Program-made: the position numbers and the translations under genes
In this document: positions 1 through 9,528 of the stretch, one piece after another
Layout: every line of letters starts with the position of its first letter
Position numbering within the stretch: position 1 is the stretch's first letter
Assembly: GCF_003258315.1 (NCBI RefSeq)
Contig: NZ_CP030032.1
Span: 3,412,501 to 3,476,500, forward strand
Origin: Bradymonas sediminis
Lineage (GTDB): Bacteria > Myxococcota_A > Bradymonadia > Bradymonadales > Bradymonadaceae
Direction of reading: 5' to 3'
DNA: 64,000 nt
Notes under the pieces: model-generated
The model's database searches: none
What the model was told of the DNA's origin: nothing
What the model saw: the letters and a program-made list of their open reading frames with translations, nothing else

Positions 1-55
1 GAAGTTCAGCTTGGTCCGTACTGCCATGCTCGTCCCAGTTTTTCAGATTATCAGT

Positions 56-766
56 TCACACCGTCCGACTCGCCTGGCGCAGCGCCTGCGCCGGCTTGCG
101 CGCCACTTCATGATGCGAGCAAATTAACAGGTTTAGATCTTTGAGGGTAGCAAGGCGCGCGAGGTGTTCACGCAGTTTCTTGCGGTCGCGGACAAAGAAA
201 AACCGCGCCAACCGCGAGACCCTCGGGCCGCCCGAAGAGCGGGTGATATGCTTTAGAATAAACCCCTGAAAACCAGGCATGTGCGGCATATTGAACACGA
301 TGTCATTAAAGACCAGCGCCCTTCCGTCCTCGTCGACAATATGCATAACGCCTTCACGCTCACGGGTTCCGTCGAGATGCTCGAACTCGACCACCCCATC
401 GCTAACCCACTCATCATAGGTCATCGTGACCGGCACGACCTGCTCAACAGCCTCGCGCGCGCCTTTTGGGCAAATGACGATCAGGTCCTCGTAACGCTCC
501 CAAAACGCGCGTGCGTTAAGGCGATGCTGACTGCCCGGCACGACCAGCACCTGAGGAGTGCCCCATCGCTCAAGCTCCGCCATCTGAGCCTCTTCGAGGC
601 AAATTCCGTTATGGATAATTAGGCCCCCCTCGGCGTTCTTGGCCACCGTCATCACCCGCCGAAGCGGCATGCGCGGCACCGCCCCCTCCACCCGCCGCAC
701 CCGCGGCGATAGTTCCTCAATCGGACCATTCTCCAGGACGTTCCACTCAGGATGACTCGTCGGCAT
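56..766 (-). CDS. Degenerate metallo-beta-lactamase-like protein (DUF4336-like)
   Basis: This 236-residue soluble protein has no signal peptide. Its layout recalls the metal-free branch of the metallo-beta-lactamase fold (DUF4336-like): GGLIIHNGICL, then LVVPGSQHRLNA where a metal-binding loop would sit, LVFNDIVFNMPH, and LLICSHHEV near the C-terminus. The canonical HxHxDH motif is absent, so metal hydrolase activity is doubtful. A longer frame runs upstream, but the ATG at 766 gives a normal protein and places the start 20 bp inside the end of the histidine kinase gene. That overlap suggests translational coupling with the kinase. The family assignment rests on motif memory and the function is unknown. 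Confidence 0.7.
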   Translation of the reverse strand: MPTSHPEWNVLENGPIEELSPRVRRVEGAVPRMPLRRVMTVAKNAEGGLIIHNGICLEEAQMAELERWGTPQVLVVPGSQHRLNARAFWERYEDLIVICPKGAREAVEQVVPVTMTYDEWVSDGVVEFEHLDGTREREGVMHIVDEDGRALVFNDIVFNMPHMPGFQGFILKHITRSSGGPRVSRLARFFFVRDRKKLREHLARLATLKDLNLLICSHHEVARKPAQALRQASRTV

Positions 767-3308
767 GCGCTCCCTCCGGTTTCTTATCAACTTTCTTATC
801 AACGCCTTTTGAAGGCAGATTTTTGCGCATATATTTGCGAACCTGCTCGAGCAATTGCGCCTCGTAATCGCCCCCGATGCGCCTTCCACCCTTGCTCAGA
901 ACCTCGCTGGTCCCCTGGCGCAGCCCTTCGAGTTCGGCCTCGGTGAGCTCCTTGGCGGTGACCACAATGACGGGGACGTCGCGGTAGATTTCGCGACTTC
1001 GGAACTCAACCAAAAACTCGAACCCATCCATCTTTGGCATCATCAGGTCGAGCAGCACGAGGTCCGGAGTGAACGCGTCGAGGGTGTCCAGGCCCACCTG
1101 GCCATTGTCGGCCTCGACGACCTGCCACCCGTCGCTCTGCAGCGTGCGGCGCAGCAGCGCGCGCGTGGGCTCGTCGTCTTCGACGAGCAGAATCTGCCCG
1201 CCCCCCGGCCCCGCGGCGCGGTAGCCGTCGAGGATATCGACCAGGCGCTGGCGATTGATGGGCTTGACCATATAGTGGTCGGCCCCCAGGGCATAGCCGC
1301 GCTCGCTCTCGGCCACCATCGTGACCATGATGATGGGGATACCCGCCAGCGCGTCGTGCGCCTTGAGCTTCGACAGCAGCGTCCAGCCGTCCATCGACGG
1401 CATCATCACGTCGAGGGTGATAAGATCGGGGCGCAGCTCTTCGGCGAGCAAAAGCCCCTCGGAGCCGCTGGCGGCGGTGGCGACCACGAAGCCCTCGCGC
1501 TCCAGGATTCGGCGCAACAGATCGCGCATCGTCGGGTCATCATCGATGACCAGCACCGTCTGGGCATTTGGCCCGGCCGCCACCCGCTGCTGCGGGAGTT
1601 CTCGCGCCGCGGGAAACACCTCCTCGGGGGCGATATTTGCGGCCAGGCGCACCGTAAATTTGCTGCCCTTGCCCCGGGTCGACTCCACCTGAATATCGCC
1701 CTCAAGCAGCGCACAAAAATGGCGAGTGATGGTCAAGCCGAGGCCGGTGCCGCCGAACTCGCGCGTGGTCGAGGAGTCCGCCTGGGTGAAGGCGTCGAAG
1801 ATCATCTCCAGCTTCTCCGCGCTCATGCCCACGCCGGTGTCTTCCACCTCGCAGATCACCTGCTCATAGCTTTCATCCGGGCCGACGCGCATCGTAATCG
1901 TGCCGTCGGAGGTAAATTTGCAGGCGTTGCTCAACAGGTTAAACAGCACCTGGCGCACCTTGGTGGCGTCGGACCTCATGAACCCGAGCTCGTCGCTGAT
2001 CTCAACGCGCAGGGTATTATTGGACTTGGCCGCCAGCGGCGCGACGGTGGCGCGGATATCCTCAACCAACTCAGCGACGTCGAATAGCTCGACGTTGAGC
2101 AGCATCTTGCCGGCCTCGATCTTCGACAGGTCCAGGATATCGTTGATCAGGGCGAGCAGGTGGGTGCCGGCGGTGCGGATGCGGGTGAGATCGGGCAGAA
2201 AGTCAGTCACCATTTCCACATTGTCGACGCCCTCTTCCTGCATGGCTTCGATCTCCTCCTTGATCATCTCGGAGTAGCCGATCACTGCGTTGAGCGGGGT
2301 GCGAAGCTCGTGGCTCATATTGGCCAAGAATGTGCTCTTGGCCTGGCTGGCCTGGACGGCGGCGTCGCGCGCGTCCCGAAGCTGCTGGTTGGCGATCTTC
2401 CGCTCGGTGATATCCCGCAGCACCAGCACGATACGCGAATTATGCGTGCCAAAGGCGATCTCAAGCGGGAATTCAGCGGCCCCGCCACGCTGCCCCAGAT
2501 ACTCAATGGACTCGCCAAATGCCTGAGACTCAAGCACGGAGGCCATCGTCTTGGCGTCCAGCTCACCGACCAATTGACGGATATCCTCGCCCACCATCGC
2601 GCCTCGCTCAGCGCCAAAGATCCGCGTGGCGGCGGTATTCGCGGTCAGGATGCGCCCATCGCTGTCGACGGTGAGGATGCCATCGGGGGCGGTTTGCAGC
2701 ACGGCGCTGGTCTCGGCCTCCTTTTGACGCAACTCATCGATCAACCAGGACTGCAGGTCGTCCTTGAGCCCAAGAATGCCCAGGGCAACAATGCCCATGC
2801 CAATAAAACTAATGCCGGTCTGCACCTTCATCAGCGTTTCGCCCGGAGGCGGCGGGAATTGGTAGCCGAGAACCGTCGCAGCGATCACCACCAACCAACT
2901 CACGACGATGACCGCCAGCCAGGCTTTCGCGACCCGCTTGCCAAGGAAAAGTGACGCCAACATCGGGATCATCACCAGCCAAATATTGGCCGGTGATTCG
3001 AGCCCATTATTTTTATGAATCAACCACATCATCAGAAAATAGGCCGGCGTGATAATCAGGTGGCCGGCGATATCCAAGCGACGTGTTTTACGCAAAATAA
3101 ACGGCGCCGTGGAGACCCCCAGGGCGCACAGGACCACGCCAATCGCCGAGGCATAGGAGCCGCCGGAGGCTGAAATCGTGGCGGCGATCAGCGCCCAAAA
3201 TATCATCGTAAAAGTGGTCGATACGGCAATTTGAGCGCGTCTGGCCTCCAGACCGCCCTGCGCGACAAGATCTTCGGGGACGAAGTAATCGCTAAGCTTT
3301 GACAACAT
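747..3308 (-). CDS. Membrane hybrid histidine kinase with PAS domain and two receivers (copy 1)
   Basis: This 853-residue sensor kinase has hydrophobic helices over about residues 30-190 (probably six), a PAS domain ([15 protein letters not shown], about 205-305), a short coiled coil and a HisKA dimerisation domain with phospho-acceptor H-box [18 protein letters not shown]. An HATPase follows (DTGVGMS, GGTGLGL), then two receivers with acceptor aspartates in [10 protein letters not shown] and [10 protein letters not shown]. There is no DNA-binding output domain, so phosphate presumably passes through the receivers to a separate partner. The ATG at 3308 ([14 protein letters not shown]) was chosen over an upstream extension because it matches the paralogue at 6063-8603. 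The signal sensed is unknown. Confidence 0.95.
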   Translation of the reverse strand: MLSKLSDYFVPEDLVAQGGLEARRAQIAVSTTFTMIFWALIAATISASGGSYASAIGVVLCALGVSTAPFILRKTRRLDIAGHLIITPAYFLMMWLIHKNNGLESPANIWLVMIPMLASLFLGKRVAKAWLAVIVVSWLVVIAATVLGYQFPPPPGETLMKVQTGISFIGMGIVALGILGLKDDLQSWLIDELRQKEAETSAVLQTAPDGILTVDSDGRILTANTAATRIFGAERGAMVGEDIRQLVGELDAKTMASVLESQAFGESIEYLGQRGGAAEFPLEIAFGTHNSRIVLVLRDITERKIANQQLRDARDAAVQASQAKSTFLANMSHELRTPLNAVIGYSEMIKEEIEAMQEEGVDNVEMVTDFLPDLTRIRTAGTHLLALINDILDLSKIEAGKMLLNVELFDVAELVEDIRATVAPLAAKSNNTLRVEISDELGFMRSDATKVRQVLFNLLSNACKFTSDGTITMRVGPDESYEQVICEVEDTGVGMSAEKLEMIFDAFTQADSSTTREFGGTGLGLTITRHFCALLEGDIQVESTRGKGSKFTVRLAANIAPEEVFPAARELPQQRVAAGPNAQTVLVIDDDPTMRDLLRRILEREGFVVATAASGSEGLLLAEELRPDLITLDVMMPSMDGWTLLSKLKAHDALAGIPIIMVTMVAESERGYALGADHYMVKPINRQRLVDILDGYRAAGPGGGQILLVEDDEPTRALLRRTLQSDGWQVVEADNGQVGLDTLDAFTPDLVLLDLMMPKMDGFEFLVEFRSREIYRDVPVIVVTAKELTEAELEGLRQGTSEVLSKGGRRIGGDYEAQLLEQVRKYMRKNLPSKGVDKKVDKKPEGAHADESS

Positions 3309-3479
3309 GATGGTGAAGCGCCTCTTTGCGTGTTTAAAAAACGACCGCACTACTCGCCAGCGGCGACGGTGATCGAGCCCAACCCATGACTCAGGCGCGC
3401 GTTTGCAATGGCGAGGGCCACCCCCTGGCGCATTAAGCGTGCAGATAACCCTAAATCCCACAATAGAAAAGGTCAAATT

Positions 3480-3944
3480 TTAGAAGGGGTTATCGTCTAA
3501 CCACCCCACCTGCATCACGCCCCACAGGCCGATCAAGATCGCCTCGGCGGCGTCATGCTTCAGCGAGGTCGGCCGCGCTGCGCCGGACCAATCGATGATC
3601 TGGCGAGCGAGGGTATCGGCGCGGGATTTGGCATCCTGGCCGCTGCGGCGGTGGCGCTTAAAGAGGAGATCTTCGCGCCAAATCTCGGCGTTAATAAGCT
3701 CGAAGCTCGCGCCAAGTTTGAGGGCGTCCTGGCGCCAGAGCTCGCCGAGGTTCGTGTCCCCCTCGGCGAGGACGTGGGCTAACCCGTCGACCTGGCGCAG
3801 CACGCCGTAGGTCGCTTTTTTGAGGCGCGCGCGGCTGCCGAAATTCGTCGAGCGATACTCCAAAAGCCGCCCTGTTTCACCGTAGATCGCCAGCCCGCTC
3901 TTTACGCCCAGATCGACGGCCAATAGTCGTTTTTCTTCGCTCAT
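3480..3944 (-). CDS. RuvC/RNase H-fold protein of unknown function
   Basis: This small protein of 154 residues opens with LLAVDLGVKSGLAIYG, the first beta-hairpin and aspartate of a RuvC/RNase H-like nuclease fold. It ends with HDAAEAILIGLWG, matching the last acidic helix of RuvC-type resolvases. A middle acidic residue may lie in ELINAEIWRED. It is close to the length of RuvC but too divergent to call RuvC itself. The ATG at 3944 has a GAGAGG ribosome site nine bases upstream; a TTG two codons earlier is too close to that site. It lies just upstream of, and in the same direction as, histidine kinase copy 1. The substrate is unknown. Confidence 0.75.
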   Translation of the reverse strand: MSEEKRLLAVDLGVKSGLAIYGETGRLLEYRSTNFGSRARLKKATYGVLRQVDGLAHVLAEGDTNLGELWRQDALKLGASFELINAEIWREDLLFKRHRRSGQDAKSRADTLARQIIDWSGAARPTSLKHDAAEAILIGLWGVMQVGWLDDNPF

Positions 3945-4094
3945 ATTCAATCGCCTCTCAAGTCAAAGCCCTCATCTTCATCGGCGCGATGCGCGTGGCT
4001 CTATCTGCACGAGTGCGCGCATCATACCCATTTATTTCCAGCCTGTCGCGACCGCGCGACGCAAAGTCGGGCATGGATTCGCGGGCATAAAAAA

Positions 4095-4127
4095 GCCCCG
4101 GCGGCCCAGTTCTGGGCGGCCGGGGCG
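4095..4127 (-). terminator. Rho-independent terminator of the beta-propeller lipoprotein gene
   Basis: A GC-rich hairpin (arms GCCCCGGC and GCCGGGGC, extended inwards with one mismatch, loop about GTTC) is followed on the minus strand by a run of six T (AAAAAA at 4089-4094 on the plus strand). It sits 15 bp past the stop codon at 4143. Confidence 0.85.
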
Positions 4128-4142
4128 ACAGCGTTCAGGCGA

Positions 4143-5951
4143 TTAGAAATACGACCCGATGATGCACATAAGCGAGCTGAAGTCGGTGGGCATCAGCGTA
4201 TCGATCCGATTGCCGGTGTCGTTGCTGATATAGATCACGCCGCAGGGGCCGACGTCGACGCCGTTAAAAATATAGGTCGGCGGCATGCCGGCGGGTCCAG
4301 CCAGGCCGACGTCGAGGTCCGTCTTGACGACGGTCTTGGCGCCGGTGGTCGGGTCGATGCGCGTGAGCTGGTCGCTGCCAGTTTCGACCACCAACAGGGT
4401 TCCGTCGCGGTCGACCGTCATACCCTCGGGCTGGGCCAGACCGCTGGCGACCAGCACGGGGCTGGCGAGCGCCTGGCCGGCTTCGGCGATACGCAGCACG
4501 TTGCCGGTCGCCCAATCAGCGACCCAAAGCGCGTCCCCGTCGGTCGCCAGTCCCGTCGGCACGGCGACGCCGGCCATCGGGATGGTCTGGGTGGTCCCGG
4601 CGGGTCGGCGCACCACGCGATGCGTCGTCAACTCAGCCACGACCAGGTCTCCCTGATAGCGCACGGCGTTGAGCGGGGTGGCGAAGTCGCCATGACTCTC
4701 GACCACATCATGCACGGCGGGGTCCCAGACCTGGACGACGTTGGCGAACCAGGAGGTCGTGAGCATGCGGCCGTCATCGTTGGTCGCCGAGATCGGCGCG
4801 GCGAGGTTTGAAACGCCGATGACGGCGTGGGCCTCGGCGACCTGCCAGCCACGCAGCGCGTCGTATCCCTTGATCGACAAGCCATCGCCGATGAACACCG
4901 AGGTGCGCCCCTGGTAGGGAATCACCGCCACGCCACCCGGGGCGACCATCCCCTCTTTGACCAGGCTGCGGGTCTTGCCGTTGGGCAGCACCCTGCGGAC
5001 CCAGCCATCGTGGGAGTTGGTCAGGTAGATATTGTCGTGGGCGTCGAAGTCGAGGTTGTCGGCGCCGGCATCGGCCACCTGGACCACCACCGAGCTTGCG
5101 CCGGTCGCCAGGTCCAGCGCGATGACCTGCCCGGCCATCTGGTCGACCACATGCAGGATGCCCTGGGAGTTGAATTTGACCGCCGCGGGCACCTCGAGGC
5201 CCGTGAGCACCGTGGTGGCATCGCCCGTTTCGATATCGACGCGCACCACCGACCCGGCGAACCAAAGCGGGCCATAGAGATTGCCATCGGGGCCAAATTG
5301 CATCCCGTTCAGACCGCCGTAGCCCGACCCGACCAGGCGAGGCGGGTCAATGCCTTCCGGGTCCAACTCATAGAGCGCGTCGCCCATAAACACGATGGTC
5401 GCGAAGAGTCGACCGTCCGGGGAGAACGCGATGGCGTTGACGCCCGGGGTCAGCTGAGCCACGGTTTGTTTGACCCCGTCGGGGGTCAAACGCCCGACCT
5501 CACCGGTCAAAAACGAGGTCCAATACAGCGAGCCGTCCGGGCCGAAGTCCAGGTCATCCGGCGACTCAACGCCCACCTCGGTGCCCAGTCGCTCCAGCAC
5601 TTGCCCGCTATTGGGGTTCACCACGAAGATCGCCCGACTCAGCACGCTGGCCACATAGAGGTTGCCATCGGGGCCCATACGCATGCCGTTGGTGGCGTGA
5701 AACTCGGCGCCCGTGGCGAGGGTGCGCGAGAAATAGGGGTTGCCCTGGTGACCGAAGAGCTCCGAGTTGAGCGTGCGCAGCGCATCGGCGTCCCCCGAAT
5801 CATCGAGGTCCACGCCTTCCAGCAGCGTTTCATCGGGCGCCGCGGCTTCGTCCGAAGGCGCGGTGGCTTCTCCACAGGCCGTCAGCGAAAGCATACCGGC
5901 CAGGGCGATTGAGCAAAACGAGAGCGTGCGTGAGCTGACTGGATACATCAT
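4143..5951 (-). CDS. NHL/SMP-30-like beta-propeller lipoprotein
   Basis: This 602-residue exported lipoprotein has a signal peptide ending in the lipobox LTAC with Cys26, followed by an acidic Ala/Glu/Asp linker. The rest is a long series of propeller-blade repeats, each with a GPDG(N/S)LYVA-type strand (MGPDGNLYVAS, FGPDGSLYWTS, FSPDGRLFATI, FGPDGNLYGPL, VDRDGTLLVVE). This resembles NHL, SMP-30 or Vgb-type propellers that bind ligands or act as lactonases. No clear metal site was identified. GGAG sits five bases before the first of two adjacent ATG codons at 5951. It lies between the two paralogous histidine kinases and has its own terminator. A role in ligand binding at the cell surface is an inference. 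Confidence 0.85.
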   Translation of the reverse strand: MMYPVSSRTLSFCSIALAGMLSLTACGEATAPSDEAAAPDETLLEGVDLDDSGDADALRTLNSELFGHQGNPYFSRTLATGAEFHATNGMRMGPDGNLYVASVLSRAIFVVNPNSGQVLERLGTEVGVESPDDLDFGPDGSLYWTSFLTGEVGRLTPDGVKQTVAQLTPGVNAIAFSPDGRLFATIVFMGDALYELDPEGIDPPRLVGSGYGGLNGMQFGPDGNLYGPLWFAGSVVRVDIETGDATTVLTGLEVPAAVKFNSQGILHVVDQMAGQVIALDLATGASSVVVQVADAGADNLDFDAHDNIYLTNSHDGWVRRVLPNGKTRSLVKEGMVAPGGVAVIPYQGRTSVFIGDGLSIKGYDALRGWQVAEAHAVIGVSNLAAPISATNDDGRMLTTSWFANVVQVWDPAVHDVVESHGDFATPLNAVRYQGDLVVAELTTHRVVRRPAGTTQTIPMAGVAVPTGLATDGDALWVADWATGNVLRIAEAGQALASPVLVASGLAQPEGMTVDRDGTLLVVETGSDQLTRIDPTTGAKTVVKTDLDVGLAGPAGMPPTYIFNGVDVGPCGVIYISNDTGNRIDTLMPTDFSSLMCIIGSYF

Positions 5952-6062
5952 TTCATCTCCAATTCATTAGATCGTTATGAGCGATGCGGTCGCGAACAAC
6001 TATTCTACGTACGAGACCTGAGAGTACGGTAGCCCTCTCAAGCTCGCAAGGAGGTTTCTGAA

Positions 6063-8603
6063 TTATTGAGGCTCATCGTGCGCATTGCCGCGCCTATCCT
6101 TGAGCGCGCGGCGCACGTGCCTGCGCACCTGGTCGAGCAATTTCCCCTGCAACTCGCCGCCCAGGCTGCTGCCTCCCTTGGTCAAAATCTCACTGGTCCC
6201 CAGGCGCAGCCGCTCGGCCTCGTCGGGGGTCAGCTCTTTGGCCGTGACGACGATGACCGGGACATCGCGATACGCCTGGAGGCCGCGGAATTGGCGCAAG
6301 AACTCAAAGCCATCCATCTTCGGCATCATCAAGTCGAGCAAGACAAGGTCGGGCTTAAACCCATCGAGCGCGTCCAGCGCGACCTGCCCGTTGCCGGCCT
6401 CTTCGACCTGCCAGCCGTCGCCCTGCAGCGTGCGGCGCAGCAGCGACCGGGTCGGCTCATCGTCCTCAACCAGGAGAATATTGCCCAACTCGTTTACCTT
6501 GCCGCGATAGATGTCCAGGATATCCACCAGTCGGCGCCGGTCGATCGGCTTGACCATATAGTGGTCGGCCCCAAGCGCGTAGCCGCGCTCACTCTCGGCG
6601 ACCATGGTCACCATAATGACCGGGATATCGGCCAGATGCGCCTGGTCCTTGAGCTTGGACAGCAGGGTCCAACCGTCCATCGACGGCATCATAACGTCCA
6701 GGGTGATGACGTCCGGGCGCAGCTGCTCGGCGAGCAACAGCCCCTCGGAGCCGCTGGCCGCGGTGGCGACCACGAATCCCTCTCGCTCCAAGATCCGGCG
6801 CAATAAATCGCGCATCGTCGCGTCGTCGTCGATGACCAGGATGGTCTGACAATTCATATCGGAATGGACCCGGCGCGGCAGCTCAGCCAGCTCGACTTCG
6901 GCCTGCGAAAGCTTGCCTTCGACGCTCAAATTACTCGCCAGGCGCACCGTGAATTTACTGCCTTCGCCCAGGGTCGACTCCACCTGAATATCCCCGTCGA
7001 GCAGCGCGCAGAAGTGGCGGGTAATGGTCAGCCCGAGGCCGGTGCCGCCGAACTCCCGGGTGGTCGAGGAGTCGGCCTGGGTGAAGGCATCGAAGATCGT
7101 GTCGAGCTGTTCTTCGCTCATGCCCACGCCGGTGTCTTCGATCTCACAGACGATATGTTCGTAGTCATCATCGGGCTGCACCCGCATGGTGACGGTGCCG
7201 TCGCTGGTGAATTTGCAGGCGTTGCTCAACAGGTTAAAGAGGACCTGGCGCATCTTCGTCGCGTCAGAGTTCATATAGCCGAGGGCGTCGCTGACCTCGA
7301 CGTTGAGCGTGTTATTGGAGTTTGCCGCCAGCGGGGCGATGGTCGTGCGGATATCCTCGATCAACTCGTCGACCCGGAACATCTCGACGTGCAGGTTCAT
7401 CTTGCCCGCCTCGATCTTGGACAGGTCCAGGATATCGTTAATCAGCGCGAGCAGATGCGCCCCGGCGGTGCGGATACGCGTCAGGTCCGGCAGGAAGTCG
7501 GTCACCATCTCCACGTTATCGAGCTCCTGGTCGCGCATCGCCTCGATCTCCTCCTTGATCATCTCGGAGTAACCGATCACGGCGTTGAGCGGGGTGCGAA
7601 GCTCGTGGCTCATATTGGCCAAAAAGGCGCTCTTCGCCTTGCTCGCCTCGATCGCGGCGTCACGGGCGTCGCGCAGCTCCTTGTCGGCGATCTTTCGCTC
7701 GGTGATATCGCGCAGCACCAGAACGGTGCGCTCGTCGTGGCTGCCAAACGCGATCTCGAGCGGGAATTCGTCCCTCTTCTCCCGCCGGCCCGTGTGCTCC
7801 AGGGACTCGCCAAAGATGCGAGAATCAACCGCAGCGGCCATCGAATCGGCGTCCAATGTGCTGACTAAATCGCGGATATCCTCGCCGATCATCGCGGCAC
7901 GCTTCATCCCAAAGATCTTGGCCGCCGCCTTATTGGCGGTGAGGACCGCCCCGTGGGAGTCGACGGTGAGGATCCCGTCGGGCGCGGTCTCAAGCACAGC
8001 GCTCGTCGCCCTCTCCTTTTGGCGCAGCTCCTCGGTGAGCCAAGTCTGAAGATCGTCCTTCATATTGAGGATCGCAAACGCGGTGATCCCCATGCCCACC
8101 AGGCTGATCCCGGCCTGAACCTCGGCGACCTTCGGGGGCAAGCTGGTCGGAAAATCATAGCCCATCACGGTGGCCGCGGTGACCAGCAGCCAGGTCGCTA
8201 CGATAACGCGCAACCAATTCTTCGCAGCACCCTTGCCCAGAAATAGCGAGGCCAGCAACGGCAACATCGTCACCCACACGATCGCCGGGGCGTCGAGCCC
8301 CTCATTTTGATGGATGAGCCAAATAAACAGCAGATACATCGGCGTGATGATCAAATGCCCGGCGATATCCAAGCGCCCCGTTTTTCGCAGCACAACCGGC
8401 GCGCTCCCAACCGCCAGCGCGCATAGGACAAGCCCCAGCGCCGAGTAATAGGAGCCACCGAAGGCCGAAATCGATGAGGCCACGACCGCCCAGAAGACGA
8501 TCGTGAACGCCGTCTTCACCCCCATGATTGCGCGCCGCCTCTCGACGCCACTGTGATCTACAAAATCATCGGGAACAAAATAATCAACCATTGCGGAGAG
8601 CAT
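6063..8603 (-). CDS. Membrane hybrid histidine kinase with PAS domain and two receivers (copy 2)
   Basis: This protein of 846 residues is co-linear with the kinase at 747-3308: N-terminal transmembrane block, PAS ([15 protein letters not shown]), HisKA with the H-box [18 protein letters not shown], HATPase with DTGVGMS and GGTGLGL, and two receivers with [10 protein letters not shown] and [10 protein letters not shown]. Long stretches around the H-box, ATPase and first receiver are nearly identical to copy 1. The N-terminal sensor and the linker before the receivers differ more. The ATG at 8603 (MLSAMVDYFVPDDF) has GAGG five bases upstream and matches the start of copy 1; a longer frame begins seven codons earlier. 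The duplication suggests two related signals feeding a shared downstream pathway. Confidence 0.95.
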   Translation of the reverse strand: MLSAMVDYFVPDDFVDHSGVERRRAIMGVKTAFTIVFWAVVASSISAFGGSYYSALGLVLCALAVGSAPVVLRKTGRLDIAGHLIITPMYLLFIWLIHQNEGLDAPAIVWVTMLPLLASLFLGKGAAKNWLRVIVATWLLVTAATVMGYDFPTSLPPKVAEVQAGISLVGMGITAFAILNMKDDLQTWLTEELRQKERATSAVLETAPDGILTVDSHGAVLTANKAAAKIFGMKRAAMIGEDIRDLVSTLDADSMAAAVDSRIFGESLEHTGRREKRDEFPLEIAFGSHDERTVLVLRDITERKIADKELRDARDAAIEASKAKSAFLANMSHELRTPLNAVIGYSEMIKEEIEAMRDQELDNVEMVTDFLPDLTRIRTAGAHLLALINDILDLSKIEAGKMNLHVEMFRVDELIEDIRTTIAPLAANSNNTLNVEVSDALGYMNSDATKMRQVLFNLLSNACKFTSDGTVTMRVQPDDDYEHIVCEIEDTGVGMSEEQLDTIFDAFTQADSSTTREFGGTGLGLTITRHFCALLDGDIQVESTLGEGSKFTVRLASNLSVEGKLSQAEVELAELPRRVHSDMNCQTILVIDDDATMRDLLRRILEREGFVVATAASGSEGLLLAEQLRPDVITLDVMMPSMDGWTLLSKLKDQAHLADIPVIMVTMVAESERGYALGADHYMVKPIDRRRLVDILDIYRGKVNELGNILLVEDDEPTRSLLRRTLQGDGWQVEEAGNGQVALDALDGFKPDLVLLDLMMPKMDGFEFLRQFRGLQAYRDVPVIVVTAKELTPDEAERLRLGTSEILTKGGSSLGGELQGKLLDQVRRHVRRALKDRRGNAHDEPQ

Positions 8604-8790
8604 GACTACCTCGGGACTCGCCAAAGTTTATTACAGATTATGGGCGAACGATGCGCAGCTTGATAGGTTCGACCCCTACATTAAGCGGCGAAATTTATCC
8701 AAGGGAATCCAGCAAAACACCCGCTGAGCCGCCGGCGCTCCCCGCGCGTGTCCCCGGGCGATTTTGGGGCCAAATATCTGCCCACGAACC

Positions 8791-8820
8791 AAAAACCCCG
8801 GCCGACGAGGTCGACCGGGG
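8791..8820 (-). terminator. Rho-independent terminator of the small YFVP-type gene
   Basis: A CCCCGG-rich stem with loop GAG and a pairing arm ending CCGGGG is followed on the minus strand by TTTTT (AAAAA at 8791-8795 on the plus strand). It lies about 40 bp past the stop at 8858. Confidence 0.8.
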
Positions 8821-8857
8821 CGAGACGCTGAGGCAACTTTTTGCGCTGTTCGCGCGC

Positions 8858-9205
8858 TCACCCCCAGAAGCTAAGCTGCGCCTCCCAGATCTTTCGGCCC
8901 TGGGCGTCGTCGGTCTTCGAGGCGCTGAAAACGATCTCAATGTCGGGGTCCGAGGACTCCATCTCGACCCCGGAAGCCTTGAGCAAATCCGCCAATTTCT
9001 TCTCGCTGGCGTTCTCAAGCCCCGCGACGTCGAAATAATAATAAACAAGCGTAAATCCATCGACCAACGCAGTCTCGACCACCGCGACCCGGCCGTCGGT
9101 CAGCTCAAGAGTCTTCTCTTCGTCTGCGTATAACTCTGTCGTTCCGCCGCTGGGGTCCCCTTCATCCGTCGGGCGATTCGAGCGATCCGGCACAAAATAA
9201 CTCAT
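8858..9205 (-). CDS. Small hypothetical acidic protein
   Basis: This 115-residue acidic protein has no signal peptide and no recognised family. It starts MSYFVPDRSNRP; the YFVP tetrapeptide also occurs near the N-termini of both large histidine kinases in the same region ([16 protein letters not shown]). The middle reads like an alternating beta-strand domain (GRVAVVETALVDGFTLVYYYFD) and the end is SFWG. An AGGA ribosome site lies about eight bases before the ATG at 9205, and a clear terminator follows, so it is a real single-gene unit. Function is unknown. Confidence 0.75.
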   Translation of the reverse strand: MSYFVPDRSNRPTDEGDPSGGTTELYADEEKTLELTDGRVAVVETALVDGFTLVYYYFDVAGLENASEKKLADLLKASGVEMESSDPDIEIVFSASKTDDAQGRKIWEAQLSFWG

Positions 9206-9528
9206 GATCTATTTCCTTATATTTTACTTATAAACCGCTAGCAAAAACCGATTATATCCCTGTGGGCCACGCCCTCCCAAGCGTGGCGGCGCGCCCGGCG
9301 AAACCCGACGGCCAGGGGACTCACTATCTACGCGCCCAAATACACCGGGATGGGCGAAGCGTCAAAATTGCGGAAGACCGCCGCCCCGATTTATCACGCG
9401 CGCGGCGAGATTTATAGCGATGAGGCCAAACGATCGACAAAAAGCCCGCCGAGGTTCGGATCCCCTCGGCGAGCAATTCGGTCGCTCCAGGCAGCGACGC
9501 TGCACTATAAGTCGACTCTCTAACGAGC
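9206..9528. other. Intergenic region with one terminator
   Basis: This 320-bp stretch holds the upstream region of the small minus-strand gene (AT-rich near 9210-9260) and the terminator of the beta-helix gene at 9439-9472. A minus-strand open frame crossing it (9324-9833) is a shadow of the beta-helix gene in another frame. I see nothing else. Confidence 0.6.
9439..9472 (-). terminator. Rho-independent terminator of the beta-helix lipoprotein gene
   Basis: The stem CGCCGAGG (9447-9454) pairs with CCTCGGCG (9464-9471). On the minus strand it is followed by TTTTT (A-tract at 9439-9443). It lies about 55 bp past the stop at 9529. Confidence 0.75.

Noticed and set aside
56-766. Active metallo-beta-lactamase
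   Set aside because: The HxHxDH metal motif is absent, so it was described as degenerate.
855-2087. Long antisense frame (410 codons) across histidine kinase copy 1
   Set aside because: It is a shadow of GC-rich coding sequence on the other strand. The kinase domains clearly define the true frame.
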